Shown here: positions 20,705 through 32,815 of the stretch, piece by piece
How the letters are laid out: each line of letters begins with the position of its first letter
How positions within the stretch are numbered: position 1 is the stretch's first letter
Source of the DNA: Puccinellia tenuiflora
Lineage: Eukaryota > Streptophyta > Magnoliopsida > Poales > Poaceae
Assembly (NCBI GenBank): GCA_012064385.1
Contig: QRDG01000846.1
Location: forward strand, 62,001-126,000
Direction of reading: 5' to 3'
DNA: 64,000 nucleotides
The notes under the pieces: generated by a model
Database searches by the model: none
Told to the model about the DNA's origin: nothing
What the model saw: only the letters and a program-made list of their open reading frames with translations
Translations under genes and position numbers: made by a program

Positions 20705-23700
20705 TCATTTCGAGGGAGGAGATAATAAGGGAAAGGACCTTTTTGGCAGATTGGGCAAGAGACCCTGGACAGCATTCATCACAATGTTGGCTTTTTGGTT
20801 CTTCGCTTCAGGAACTGTAGCAAAAAGTTTTGTTACCTTACAAGGGGATCGCAAACTGAAAACAGAAAAAACAAGTAGAAAAGTTTTACTGCTGGCTTCA
20901 GACTGTACCTCGAGGATCGTCAGAATAAGAACTGCCTCCAAGATAATATCCGGTAAGTTCATCAACTACCTCATCTTTAGTTAACATGTTTTTAAGAATT
21001 ATCCCAATAAACTTGTGTGCGGTACTTGCAGTCTCATCACATACTGAAGAGAGATCTTCTTCAGAGCATCTAGTCATCTTCACATTGTCGTTCTTCAAAC
21101 TAGGGTCCTTCATACTACCAGCATCTTCATTGTCTCCATAGTATCCAGCACCACCCACGCATTCAGAATCTTCAGCACCGTTGATCATAAAATTTGAACA
21201 GCAGCCCTCATCCATGTGCTGCTGCGAACGAAAACCGGAGTAGTTGCTCCCAGTGAGTACAAAATCGTTATCTACACTGCAGCTATTCTCTAAGTTAAAC
21301 TCGTCATCACTCAGGCATTCTTCTGTGGCACCACGTGCAAAAGATCTGAGGCGACTGCTTAAATCCAAGACAGCATCTACTTCAACTTCCTTTCTCTCTT
21401 CTGTCAGAATAACCTGGTGACACGTAGGAGACATTCGAACTAAGAAACCGATTGCACGTAGTGCCAAATCTGGTACATTACCATCATCACACTCAAACAA
21501 GCATTCTGTCAAGTACCTCCTCACAGCTGCTTTGAATGATGCCATCTTAACTTGAGAAACTTGACCCATAATGGAACGCAGCAACTTTATATCATTAGTA
21601 TTGACTTCTGGTAGCGACCAAAGAGCATTCAGGATATCTTGCTGCAGTGACATAGTTACACGCGGAAAGGGGAAGAACTCTGACTGTGAGATATCCACGC
21701 TCCTTAGTGTTAGTTTCTGATATAGTTTCATCACTGACAGTGCTTTTGCAAAGTTCTTTGGAAGATCCATGCCTTCCTGCAGCTTAGCTATCATACTTTC
21801 ACATCTTCCCCTTATCAAGTTAACAAGATGGCTTCTGCTGGAAGTTCGAGAAACATGCATGAATTTTGGGGGGCATGATTTTCTAATGAGCTTTCTATTG
21901 ATTGCAACAGCAGCTTGCTGGGATATTCCATCCAGCCCAGCTAAAGCTTCGTTTATAGATGACAGAAGCATTGGTGAAACAGGTGTTGCAAGGCAGACAG
22001 AATCAGATTGATAGCTGCATGGACTTGATAAAATGCCAGACAATAGAATCTTGCTATTTTCACTGTCCAACTCGGCCAAGTACTGTGGAAGGTGGTCCTT
22101 CACGATCTTCATCATTGCAGGCCTAATTTTTCTGAAACTGGTGCCATTGTGGGCGACAATATTAGCCACTGAATCAAGTGCTCCATTACTTAATTTGCTG
22201 ATTGTACGATGCATGATCTTCAAGCTTTCTGGGCAGAGAGAGCCATCCTTCTGCTTTTGCAACTTAAAAAGCTCGAGACCATCCAGAACTATGTGGTGAT
22301 TGTAGCAATTCGTTTGCAAACCAAAACTTTTTTCGATGTTACATCTTACTCTCTCGCTGGACACCTGGAATACACATTTATCGATTAAGATGCACAGTTG
22401 CTGGCATGTTTGGCTACATGGATGTTAACTAAAAAAACACATGACATGGTAAAGCAGTCACTAAGATATCATAATAAAGGAAGTAGGCAAATTGAGACAT
22501 GGTAACAAGACAATGTAACAAGAGATGTTTTATACTCAATGTACTAAATATAAGTTCTGTTATTACTCTAGAGTGTTTCTCAAGGATTAAGTTAAATGAT
22601 TATTATGAAATTAATAGAGCTAGTAAGTATGGATTATGAACCAAGTAATAGCAATGAGTTACTGAGTTGGTTATTTTTTCGGTGATGTTCTCTCATCTCA
22701 GACTATAGTCTGTCTACTCCTTCCAATGCCCTAATCCCCTTCCAAGTCATGCTATGGGGTTTTTTGCTAAAATTCTGAAGGGGCCCATTGTTAGCTCTCA
22801 AATAAAAAGAAACAGAAAATCTTACGGGCTCCTACCGCCACCATCCTCATTCACTGCCGCGGCGGCTCGCTCATCGTCGAGACCCTCCAGCTGCTCTGTC
22901 GGCACGCTCCTCCGAGAAGATGCGCCCCAAAGTGTTCCCCGAGGTTGCCGCGTCCCGCGCCGTTGCGGAGGAGCTCGGCGAGTGTGTTCGTGTTCGAATC
23001 CTGGGAGGACATGGAGCTGCGCATGGAAGAGCTGGAGTCTACCTCCTACCCCAGCCTGCCCCCCTGTACGTGCTGCATACGTCGCCGGTGGTCCTCGAAC
23101 CGAATCAAAACCAGGCGGTTTTCTCTTCGATTCGTCGCTGTCGAGTAATCTCTCATCCTCTGGACTTCACCTCGAGCTCTACATGGATTCTTCCACCTTA
23201 CCATAAAATATGAGCTCCTCCCGTGCCCTATGCAGCGAGAACGCGGGCGCATGAACCGAATGCCGCCGCCGGCGTCACACGTTGTTGGGGCGAGCCGTTC
23301 CTAGATACCTTGTCCAGCAGAGCTCTCGGGACCCGGTCACTCTTCCTGCCGAAGGAATCGACGCCGGAGGTCCTGTGCCGTCGTCGCCTGCCCGTGGCAG
23401 AGCAGGCGGCTCCACCACCCCCTGTTTCGAATCTCCCTCCCCTCGCTGTCCTATCTACGACAGTGGCCGGCGTGCAGATTGGCGCAGTGGCGCTCTACCG
23501 GAGCTCAAGCAAAAAAGGATGAATCGATCCAGCAATTTTGATGGGCAAATGGCCGCTTGCTAGGCTCGCTTGTTCTTTGCCTAGGTTCTTCCAGCGCTGT
23601 GGCTCCGCCACTGCCGGAGCTGGCTGCATCCCGTGGGTATTTTTGTTTTTTTTAGAGATAATAGCTGACAGCGAGTCACTCGAAATTTACAAAAAAAAAC

Positions 23701-25695
23701 CCGGAATTTATAATGTGTCTCCGTTTACTATTTTGTCGTGCCACGTAAGACTGACACCAGGGTCCACCGGTCGGAAAGTTCGCATAGCATGCTTAAACGT
23801 CCGAATCAGTGCTATCTCTTACACTGTTACCGAATAATGGTAGTTTTTGCCAAAAATTTGTAAAGTGGTGGTCGTTTGAAATCCTAGCCCCAATTGTGGT
23901 GGCTTTTTGCAATTTTCTCTTCTGCAAGTGTAGCTATCTCGATGTGAGGTTCACATGAAGTAACATATTGGACAACGCAACATATTAAAACTGCTAAATG
24001 TTCTTTTACTACTTGTAACACTAGGAATATGATTATGATCACTCGTCCTTATATAAACCCAACGTATCAGGTAAGCGGTTCTGCAGGAAACATTAATAAG
24101 GGGAATAAAAGAAACTGAAAACTGTAAACTGTAGGTTCTGTTAAAGTATGAACAACTTACTTCACCAGTCCTGACATCCGATTCAGCCAAGTAGCTGTAG
24201 AACAGAGATTTTTTGGGGGGTTACTAAAATCTCTATAATGCTTAAGTGATAACCTTATTAACAGAAACAAGATAACTGAAAAACTAGTGGTTTGTCATTT
24301 TATACAAAATAAGACCAAGTGCCCAAGACTCATGGCTCAGACTGTGGATTATTTTGGGTACATGAAGAGTGAGTTTTGCTCTATCAGAGCTTTTGGCAAA
24401 AATTCTTCAAGCATGGAGCCATGGAGGTAACTCACTATATCAGTGGACATTGTTTTCAAATGAGAAACATGCAGCTCCATCAGTTGTAATACCACACCGC
24501 AGCTGGTTTAGAGCAAGAAATAATTAGCAAAGTTAGTAGAATACTTACACGTCTTTGAGAAACTTTGGTCGCTTAAGTCTAAAGGGGACACCTGATTCAG
24601 GATTCAACGAGGCCAGCCATCTGCATAGATAGAACAAAAAAAATGTCAGGTGCGAGTAAGAGGGAGTGGGGACATGTATATAGGGGAGCACAGCACAGCA
24701 CATACCTTCGCTTCTTCTTGATCAGACCTTGCTGACGCACAAAAAGAGCGCACAGCCTGTTACCATCCTTGAAAGAGAAGGCAAACGTATCCTCTGGGTA
24801 GAGCCACACAGAACAACACTTTCAGATGTCTAACATAACAACAGGATCTTGAGCCAAATTAGACTGCAGTACCCTAGGTTGATGTGAACCAAGGGTAACA
24901 AAATGGTATATGCATGGTGTCAATATGAAGTGTGGAAACTAATTGTTCTAAACAATGTGCTATCAACAGATGTACATAAAATGCTTCCCGCAGAAAACAA
25001 ACAGATGTACATACAAGTCAATTTGGATGCATCAAGGATTTGGCGTGTGAGATGCAAGAATAAGCAGGGAAGGTGTCGATATGAAGTGATTTGTATGCAG
25101 ATGATTACTCTTGACATACCATGACATGTTTACACTAATAAAATAAGTTTCAAGATACAGTAGGCACTATAGCAAGTAGTACTGTTAAGGCTTCGGAAGA
25201 ATGAAAATAAGATGAAATCACCTTCCTGTGAAGAAATCATTTGGGTTCTTGACTTTCCTTATGCGATCTGGAAAATAAGAATATGGCATAAGCTTACAGT
25301 AAGAAAGTCAGGATGTTAACAATGAAGAAGATTTCAGATATCAGGAGAAATAAATATTTTCCTTCTAAAATAATGAGAGCGCTGTCATGTATAATTTTCA
25401 CAAGGATCATGGAGATATCAGTTCTACCCATCATATAACCTTCAGCGCTGCGGCAGATATCAGGTGATGCAATTTTCTCTACCCTATGCCGACCTTTCAC
25501 ACTCCACCTTACAGATGGTTTGGTAAGATCCAGTATTTCGACTATGAATAGTTTACAGAAATTACTGAACACTGCTAACAAACAGCAGAGGAGAAACTAA
25601 CTGTCACATTCTCCAAATCTAGGCAACTCGTCGACGCTACAATCCAGAGCACCATTGGGGAGGAGGAGTGGAGGACCAATCCAGCCGGCCTCCAT
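20705..25695 (-). CDS. Unknown conserved plant protein, copy A (terminal exon lost)
   Basis: I do not recognise the family. Exons on minus: 25695-25602 (MEAGWIGPPLLLPNG), 25541-25440 (KGRHRVEKIASPDICRSAE), 25267-25222 (RIRKVKNPNDFFTG), about 24800-24706 (EDTFAFSFKDGNRLCALF), 24620-24549 (WLASLNPESGVPFRLKRPK), 24194-24161, 22364-20909 (485 codons, the main body), 20814-20739. Exons 1-3 and 4-8 join in frame with GT-AG borders; the exon 3-4 junction does not resolve with the obvious sites. The main exon is helical, with repeated L/I-rich segments and a long acidic serine-rich tail; no signal peptide or membrane segment. Compared with copy B, about 240 bp holding the final 15-codon exon is deleted. 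Reading through exon 8 adds 11 residues and stops at 20705-20707. Intron 6 carries a 1.2-kb insertion absent from copy B. Confidence 0.7.
22755..23925. mobile_element. 1.17-kb insertion in intron 6 of copy A
   Basis: Copies A and B align on both sides (A at 22750 and 23930; B near 53180), but B lacks this block. It is GC-rich at 22830-23640 with several overlapping open frames, then AT-rich. The borders carry similar sequences in direct orientation, GGGGTTTTTTGCTAAAATTC and GGCTTTTTGCAATTTTCTC, not a clear terminal inverted repeat. No target duplication is evident. Probably a non-autonomous transposon, perhaps with captured coding sequence. Confidence 0.55.
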
Positions 25696-26879
25696 GGGCA
25701 GGGGGTGTGAAGCTACGCAAGGCAACTGGGGGAAGGCAGGGAGCGAGAGAGTGGCAGTACTGAGGAGCTAAAGGCGCGCGAGGCAATTGTTTTGGTGTAC
25801 CCGTCCTTTTGCAGCGGCGGCGGTGGCGACAGGAGTAGGGATGGAAGCCAGGGACAGTCGTTCTGGTGCGCGGTTGCTACGAGCGCATGTGTAGCGTGGG
25901 CGGACAAGGGAAGATAGTGTGACACTTGCCGTGGATGTCTTTCTTCTTTTGGAGCTTTGCAGCATCTCTGCTCATGTACAATGTCATATCTAGGCCTTCT
26001 TCTCATTCCTGTGCTGGATGAGACTGTTGATACCTTTTTTTCTTCTTTTTTTTAGTAAGAACATCTTTTATTCTAATATCGGGGAGAAATCCCTTTGGTA
26101 ATAAAAATAAACAGAACAAAATGCCATCCGAAACTACAAGAAAATGAGGTAAAAAAAAAATTTGACACATAGTCTGTAGCAAATCTAGGAGTTTTAAGCA
26201 GGTTGGTCCACCTTTTCATAAATGTTTTTAACATAGATAAGATATCCCAACATAAAAGTATAAAATTTAATAATACCACTATTGTTGGACCGTTCTTCAA
26301 CAGTTCCTCCATAAAAATGTTCAATCCCTCAATTCAGTTATACACTGAAGATTTCATGTTATTTCAATCAGTTAGAATGAAGAATTGGAGGTTTGGACAC
26401 TTTGACTTGTACCTGACTTGGCTGAACAATCAATCGGTCAGTCCTCTTGCGTTGGAGCGCTTGGAGAGTTGGATGATTGGGTTGGAGGGCCTGACGTTCT
26501 TCTGTCTGCTGCACGCTGGCGGCGCCAGGAAATGAAGCCTGGGTATTCATTGATTATTTTTTTGCTCTAAATATAGCATATGAACCAAAACAGTACAACA
26601 ATAGCAATATTTAAACAAAACAGTACAGTATAATCGGCAATAGCAATTTTTAAATGTATTACACCATAATAATCGGCAATAGCTTTTGAAGCTTTTTCCC
26701 ACAATAAAAATATCCTACTACCAGCAGCCCCACTATTTTTCTTTATTTACAACCTAAATTACAGTTAAACAAGGGAAACAGAAAATTAAAACTTGCACGC
26801 AATCTAGGAAAATATATCTAGTAAGTAGTAATACAGCAGGGCAGAGCAAATCAACAAATCGAGCCAAATCGGACAAATA
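25696..26879. other. Upstream region of copy A; no gene recognised
   Basis: Homology with the sequence upstream of copy B continues to about 25870 and then stops. Beyond it lies AT-rich DNA without convincing coding sequence. Confidence 0.4.
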
Positions 26880-28125
26880 GACATTAGAAATTGAAGAGGA
26901 TTAGAGGGGCAGGGGCACGGCTACCTTTTTGACGCTGTGCCGCAGCTGAAGAGCGAAAAGGTCAAGAGGAAGAGGGGCGGGCCGGACCCGGGCGGCCGGT
27001 GGCGGCGGGGGTGAAGAGGGGCGCGACCGTGCGAGGTCGCTGGGTCGCTCGTCCGCGCCGCCGCAATCGCTAGCCGCTAGGTCTGGGACTCTGGGTCTAC
27101 TGCTCGAGAGAGCGTGCCTGCCTGCGTGCACGAGCGAGGAGCGACCGAGCGTGCTGCGTGCGTCTGGTCTGGGCCTTTTCCGCCCTGGGATGTGCTAGTG
27201 CGTATTGGGCTGACATGTATTAAATTTTTTTCCGCCCAAAATCATGGGTATTCGTTTGAATACACCTGCATACCCTCGGCGCCGCCCGCCACCGGCGCGA
27301 TGGGAAGGAACTTATTGCCGCTGGCGCGGCGGCACTGGGACGCCGGGGCGGGCGTGGGGCTCCCTGTTTTGTGCTCTCGGCTAGGGTAGGGGAACCGGGG
27401 ACGGGGAGGGAGGCGGCTAGGCCGGGAACGCCGGAATCTTCTGGGGGAGGGAGCGCAGGGGCGGGACGGCGAACGGCGCGGCCGTGGCGGCGAGTTGCCG
27501 GCGACGGGAGGCTGGATAGGGAGAAACTGGGAATCGCGAGACCCTGCGCGAACTGAACTGAACTGGACCCTGGATCGGGAACCTGGCCAACGGTCCGGCC
27601 TGGGCACGGCCCGCCGCGGTGATAAACGGACCAGCCCGGGCACGACACGCGGCGGCCTGTTTATAAAAGGACCCTGCCGTGCCAGCCTTCGGGCCACGCC
27701 TCAAGGCCCAGTCACGGCCCCCTTAGTAAACAGGCCAGCCCGTTTAGCCCGCCGGCCTTCTTTTTCCAGAGAAAAACCAAAACAAAACTTAGACGAGCTG
27801 TTTTGGGCTGTTTTCAGCCTGTTTCTGAGCTGATTTTGGCCTGCTAGGTTTATTTTTTTCGAAAAAATAAATAAAAAGTTAAACGGGACGTGCCGGTCCG
27901 GCTCGCGTGCCTGGCCTTGAGGCCAGCCACGGCCCGACACGTGCCGCAGGCCAAGCACGGCCCGTTTAGCCATGTGTCGGGCCGGTCCGCAAGCACGGGC
28001 CGAGGTGGCCAGCTCACTTGGGGGACAAAATTGGGCCATCTCAAGATCCCAGGATAGGCCACGGCCCACCTTGTCCACCCTCCGGATGATGCAACAGACC
28101 AACCAAATTCTTCCATGATCTCGAT
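26880..28125. other. GC-rich repeat region, CGGGCC/GGCCCG-type transposon-like sequence
   Basis: 27600-28060 is packed with GGCCNGGC, GGCACG and GGCCCGTTTAG words in both orientations, which resembles a class of grass DNA transposons (hAT-like). A minus-strand GC-rich open stretch at 27131-26930 ends at an AAAAAG|GTAGCC donor and could be an orphan first exon. No family motif. Confidence 0.35.
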
Positions 28126-28145
28126 TTTTTTCTAATAATAGTAGT

Positions 28146-28186
28146 ACTCGTTCTGATCCGACAATTAATATGGATCGGAGGGAGTC
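28146..28186. mobile_element. Short Stowaway remnant
   Basis: CTCGTTCTGATCCGA and GGATCGGAGGGAG pair as a short hairpin, the two ends of a heavily deleted Stowaway-type MITE. Confidence 0.4.
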
Positions 28187-28294
28187 GTGGTGGATTTCCG
28201 ATTGTACGAGCATCAAACAAATCATGCGCGTGCGAGTAAGAACTACAAGCTCGTTACCTTGAAATCCGGCGCATTGGCCTACGTGGCCTTCTAC

Positions 28295-28436
28295 AATGAA
28301 ATGTGTTTAAAGAGGTGCTCATAAAAATAAACTAGCTTAATTTGAGAGTTATTATTTATTTCTGGGATAGAGGTGCTAACTAAGCATTGCCTCTTATAAG
28401 TAAGCACCGGTGCTTAAACATCTCTCTCAACAACTT
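28295..28436. mobile_element. Possible MITE, imperfect terminal inverted repeats
   Basis: AATGTGTTTAAAGAGGTGCT on the left faces GCACCGGTGCTTAAACATCT on the right. The pairing is imperfect over about 20 bp, and no clean target duplication was found. Confidence 0.35.
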
Positions 28437-31400
28437 GCATCGGCGATGGCCATAGCATGCATGCCACAAGTCGTTGTTGGCCTCAATGAAAATCTAGGTT
28501 CAACTCCAATGGCCCAAGAATGGTGACGCGGGAGGATGCACCACCGGGAAGCGAAGGTGGCACAAGCCGGACGTCGGTGGGGTAGCACGGGACAGTGAAT
28601 GTAGAGGGAGGCACGAGATGTGAAGATGCACACAAGAAACCACAAGACGGAGCATGTAAATTTCGGCGTCGCGTCGAAGAGATGGTCTGGTCGGGGGTCG
28701 TGCAAATGAGTTGGGCGTCGTGGAAGTGCTATTGTTGGTGTCGGCGGCCCCGTCGCGGCCAGCAACCCTTCCAAAAACTTATGTGGGGACGATAGTGACT
28801 CCGCTTGGTTAAGATTTCGGACCTATCGGAATGAATTTATTATTTTGATGAGGTATTGATCCGTAGAACATTGGTAAGAAAAATGACCATGCAAGCAGGG
28901 GCGGCGCGTCATGGAGACCATCCTTGGCTGTGGCCTAGTCTTTCCAAGATAATTTCCCTTCAAAACAGTATCTTGGAGCAATTAAATATTAAGATTTATG
29001 TACATATTACTAAATGGGCTCACGCTATTTTATGGGCTGATGAAATTGGCCCTGACTAAAGATCGGATCTATGATCTACATATTGCATGGTTCGAGCCAT
29101 AAAACGATAATCCAAGCAGGCCCTTAAGGCATCTCTAGCGGATGGTCGATACACTCATCCAAATATATATATATATAGACGATGGAGGGAAACAATGTAT
29201 CCAGCCACCATGTCGTCGTCGTCCAAAGTCTCCTCGGCATAAGATGCCGTGCACTTCCAACCTCGAGTGGGTGTTCGAGGAGCAACAGCAAAACAACGGG
29301 AGTGTAGAACTCCAAATGATCGACGATGGTTCCACAGTCTGTCCAGCTCCTTGCCAAAATGTATGTTTATCACGTGTATACTTTTGTTGGTATGGTCTTC
29401 ACGAGTGTTGCCATATATGGTGGGCAGCTAGCGCGCACACCTTGGGCTGGTGGCCAACCTCGTCCTGGATGTATCGTTCAGTTGATCACATCACATGCAT
29501 GATCCCACAACAAATTCACGGCAAGCACATCGCGACCTCCCGCCGGCCATATTATCATCTGTCGCGCGCGCGGCACGGCTGGAACGACGGACGGTGTGCA
29601 TTTCAAATTTGGTCGGAGGATGGCGCGCGCGGAGGCCTGGTACGCTCGCGTACGTACGCACGCATGCAGATGCAGCCGGCCGGGACCGTGGCCGTGTCCG
29701 TCGACGATCGAGAGGCCGCACTGGCTGGCTGGCCCCTGCTTCCTCGCCCCCAACAACAGCAGCTAGAGATCTGTCTTTTCCCGTGCATGATTGCTACGTA
29801 TAACAGCAGCAGAGATCTCTGTCGTTCGATCCATCCGGTCCGTCGCCGTTGGCCCTTTCCGGCCGGGTGTTTCACCCTTGTACAGTAGCTTGCTAGCCAC
29901 CCATGGTTTCCTCCCGTCTCCTTGGATCATTCGTTCTCGCTGTTCGTGTGCAGTGCAGTGCAGACGCACTCACGTACGTGCATCATCATCCTAAGCGTCA
30001 GACAATTGGGTTTAGGAACATAGGCTCTCTTCGAACCTCATCTCTCTGGAGTCTGCTTGGAACGAACGGGCGCGCGGCAGTGTACAACAAACAGGATAAG
30101 GCGACCTGTGCACAGTAAACTCTGCACAGGTGCAGCTGACTGGCTGCCAGGTTTAAACTCTGCACTGCAACAGGTAAAAACAGCATCTGCGAGATCCAGT
30201 GCAGTGCTCACCACGAAACGGGCCAAGCCTTCACGAGCGACGCCTGTGACGCGGAGCAGAGGCTGTAGGCGGAAGAGGCTGTATATCGTGGACCTGCATC
30301 TGCCGTCGTCGCCAACGCCCAAACCATCGTCATCCTCCCTGCACGGACACACGGGGATACGCAACGCATGCGAGATCCATCGGGAGTACAGATCCAGCAA
30401 TTAACACTACAGGCAGCTATTACCTCTGCAACTCTTTCACCGTCCCTTGCATATGCAGAGACGAGACGTACTGTACGTACGAGTTCAGAGCTGCTGCTAC
30501 ATTAACTATTTTTCACCTCCTCAGGCGTGACCGGCCTGATCATCATTATTCCTATCTGATATACCACGGCGGCGGCGGCGGCGGTTTAGGCGACGTGCGG
30601 CCGGCCGGCCGGCAGGCCCGTGCCCAGCCAGGACGGACGACGATTAGTCAAGTAGAGCAGTGGTGCTCCCTCCCTCCGTCCGTCGGTGGGGCGCGACAGA
30701 CAGGGGCTTGCCGATGCCAGGAAACGGACACGGCAACAGCCAAGGAGGCCTGCCTGCCGTGCCGTGCGTGCTGTGCCGGTAGGCCACGCGTGACGCCCCT
30801 AACCAAAGTCATCATGCACGTCACCAGATGATAGTAAGTCACATGATCCGATCTACTACTCACTACGGAGTATATCATATCTGCTACCGTATCCCACTCA
30901 GATCATGTCGCTCTTACTACCTTGGATCAATCATCAGATTCGACGAATTAATGAGAGAGGATTTGCGTTTGGTTTTTACACACTCTTCGAATCGCGCGGG
31001 TTTTATTTTTGCCGGGAGGTCAAGACCTGACAGTTCAATTCCAGCGGGAATTTGAATTGAAACAACAACCTTGTGTTTTTGTTCTGCAAGTGTCATGTAG
31101 TACTGGCTGGTTTACAGACATTGTCTGGGCTGGGGCTGTTAGATCTCAGACATCGAGTCCTGCCCTTGCCCAAATTTCGGCTGCCATTTGTCGTTCAACT
31201 TACTGTACTCTTTGTACCTCTGTTACCAGGGATGCCAGTGATCAGTACGCATAATTGGCAATCTATAGCACCACGATTGTACGACGTAACGCTATCTGTT
31301 CCTGAAACCTGATGTTGGATCTAAACCCTGGAACGAAAACAGGAATTTGATCCTCGGAAACACGCAGCGCCGCTCTTCACCGTGGGACATCGGAAACGGC

Positions 31401-32400
31401 AAGCATACCCAGCCATACACAAGACCTCGGTCGGTCACAAACGAGATCAATCTATCGCAGGAAAAATGGAACGCCGTATCGTCATCGACCCTCCCAGGAT
31501 GGTAAATCCAGGGATGCGAGTGGGATCTCACTTGTTGCAGTTCGTTTGGAGATTTCTAGTTTGATTTTCTTTTCTCAAAATTTAAACTAGAAATTTTCAA
31601 ATGAATTAGAGGTGGGTATAGAAAAGTGGGATCCTACTTGACACATTAAGCTGGATCATGATTTAGGTGGTGGTAAACCTGAGCACACCCTAAACCCTTC
31701 AAATGAACTAACTGGGACACCAGGGTCTGTCAACAGAGAATTAAGAAATCTCGACCAAGGCCCTATTCCACAAAAACAGAAGATAAACCTAGATAAAAGC
31801 AACCAGAAGAATGTTGAGGCTAACTGGATGGTAAGCTTGGCTGAATGCGATTTGAGAAATTCTCAGTCGACCTAGCATAAGCAAATCCGATAAAAATTAT
31901 GCCTGACCATGAAGTTCCACGAAGTGCGCGGTAGGCACCTAGGTGGGTCTCAGTATCATTTGGAAATGAACTTCAAATGCATACATATGCAAAAGTCCAA
32001 CTACACTACAGTACTCTGCGACAAGAGTTTCCTTTCATCGGTGTAGCAGGCTGATCTAGGGTTCATCAGTTCTACTCTTAGTTCCCATAAACCTTAACCA
32101 AGAATTATACTCCAAATCAAGTGGTAAAGGGTATTGCCGTTGTCGAAAACAAACATCCCTGTATCTATATGCTCTACATTTTATCCCGCTAATTACCAAA
32201 CTAAACACTAGTGCTGGAAGTTTGAAAATGAGAAACTAGATACTAATCGTTGATTCTTCGAGGAGTGACGAATAAAGTATCAGGTAGATAAAGCAGAGTA
32301 CTAATAAAGGATATTGACATAGTAGTAGACATCACAAAAATGAGAAATATAACAACTTATAATGTCAACAATTTGATAACTCATGGAAACCAATATAAAC
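28437..32400. other. Intergenic, no gene recognised
   Basis: There are several open frames of 60-250 codons (the longest is 29142-29888 plus), but none shows a known motif, good start context or conserved splice sites. 31551-31597 has a 10-bp perfect hairpin (TTTCTAGTTT / AAACTAGAAA). CCGG-rich simple sequence is at 30595-30620. Confidence 0.45.
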
Positions 32401-32815
32401 TGTTATGTTCCTCTGCCGATCCGTTTACGGATCCTTTTCATTCATCACCTTCAGTGATCAAAGCATCTGTTGCCCACAAGTTCATTGGAAATTGATACGG
32501 AACAGAAATACAAAACAGGACAAGAGAGCTCTCATCTCTACAACATCCAAATTCCTTGTTCCTTCTCTGCCTACACTAGCATCTCCGGACCCTGACAGCA
32601 ACATGCCCCTTACATATGTCGATTGCATGGATAGGCTCGCGGCAAACTGATTGTTTTTATGGGTCAAGTATTGTCTATGGTGTTTTTGTTGCTTTCAGCA
32701 GCTACTTGACCATGCCATAATTCTTGAGTGACCATACTAAATCGAGGTGTTTGAAACAACAAAAATGCCAAAACGGTGGGCAACACACCTGGAGCACAGC
32801 ACAGCATGAGATCAG

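Noticed and set aside
22985..23005. GTTCGAATCC as a tRNA T-loop
   Set aside because: No acceptor, D or anticodon arms can be folded around it.
29142..29888. 248-codon plus-strand open frame
   Set aside because: Overlapping frames on both strands of similar length, no motif and no splice evidence.
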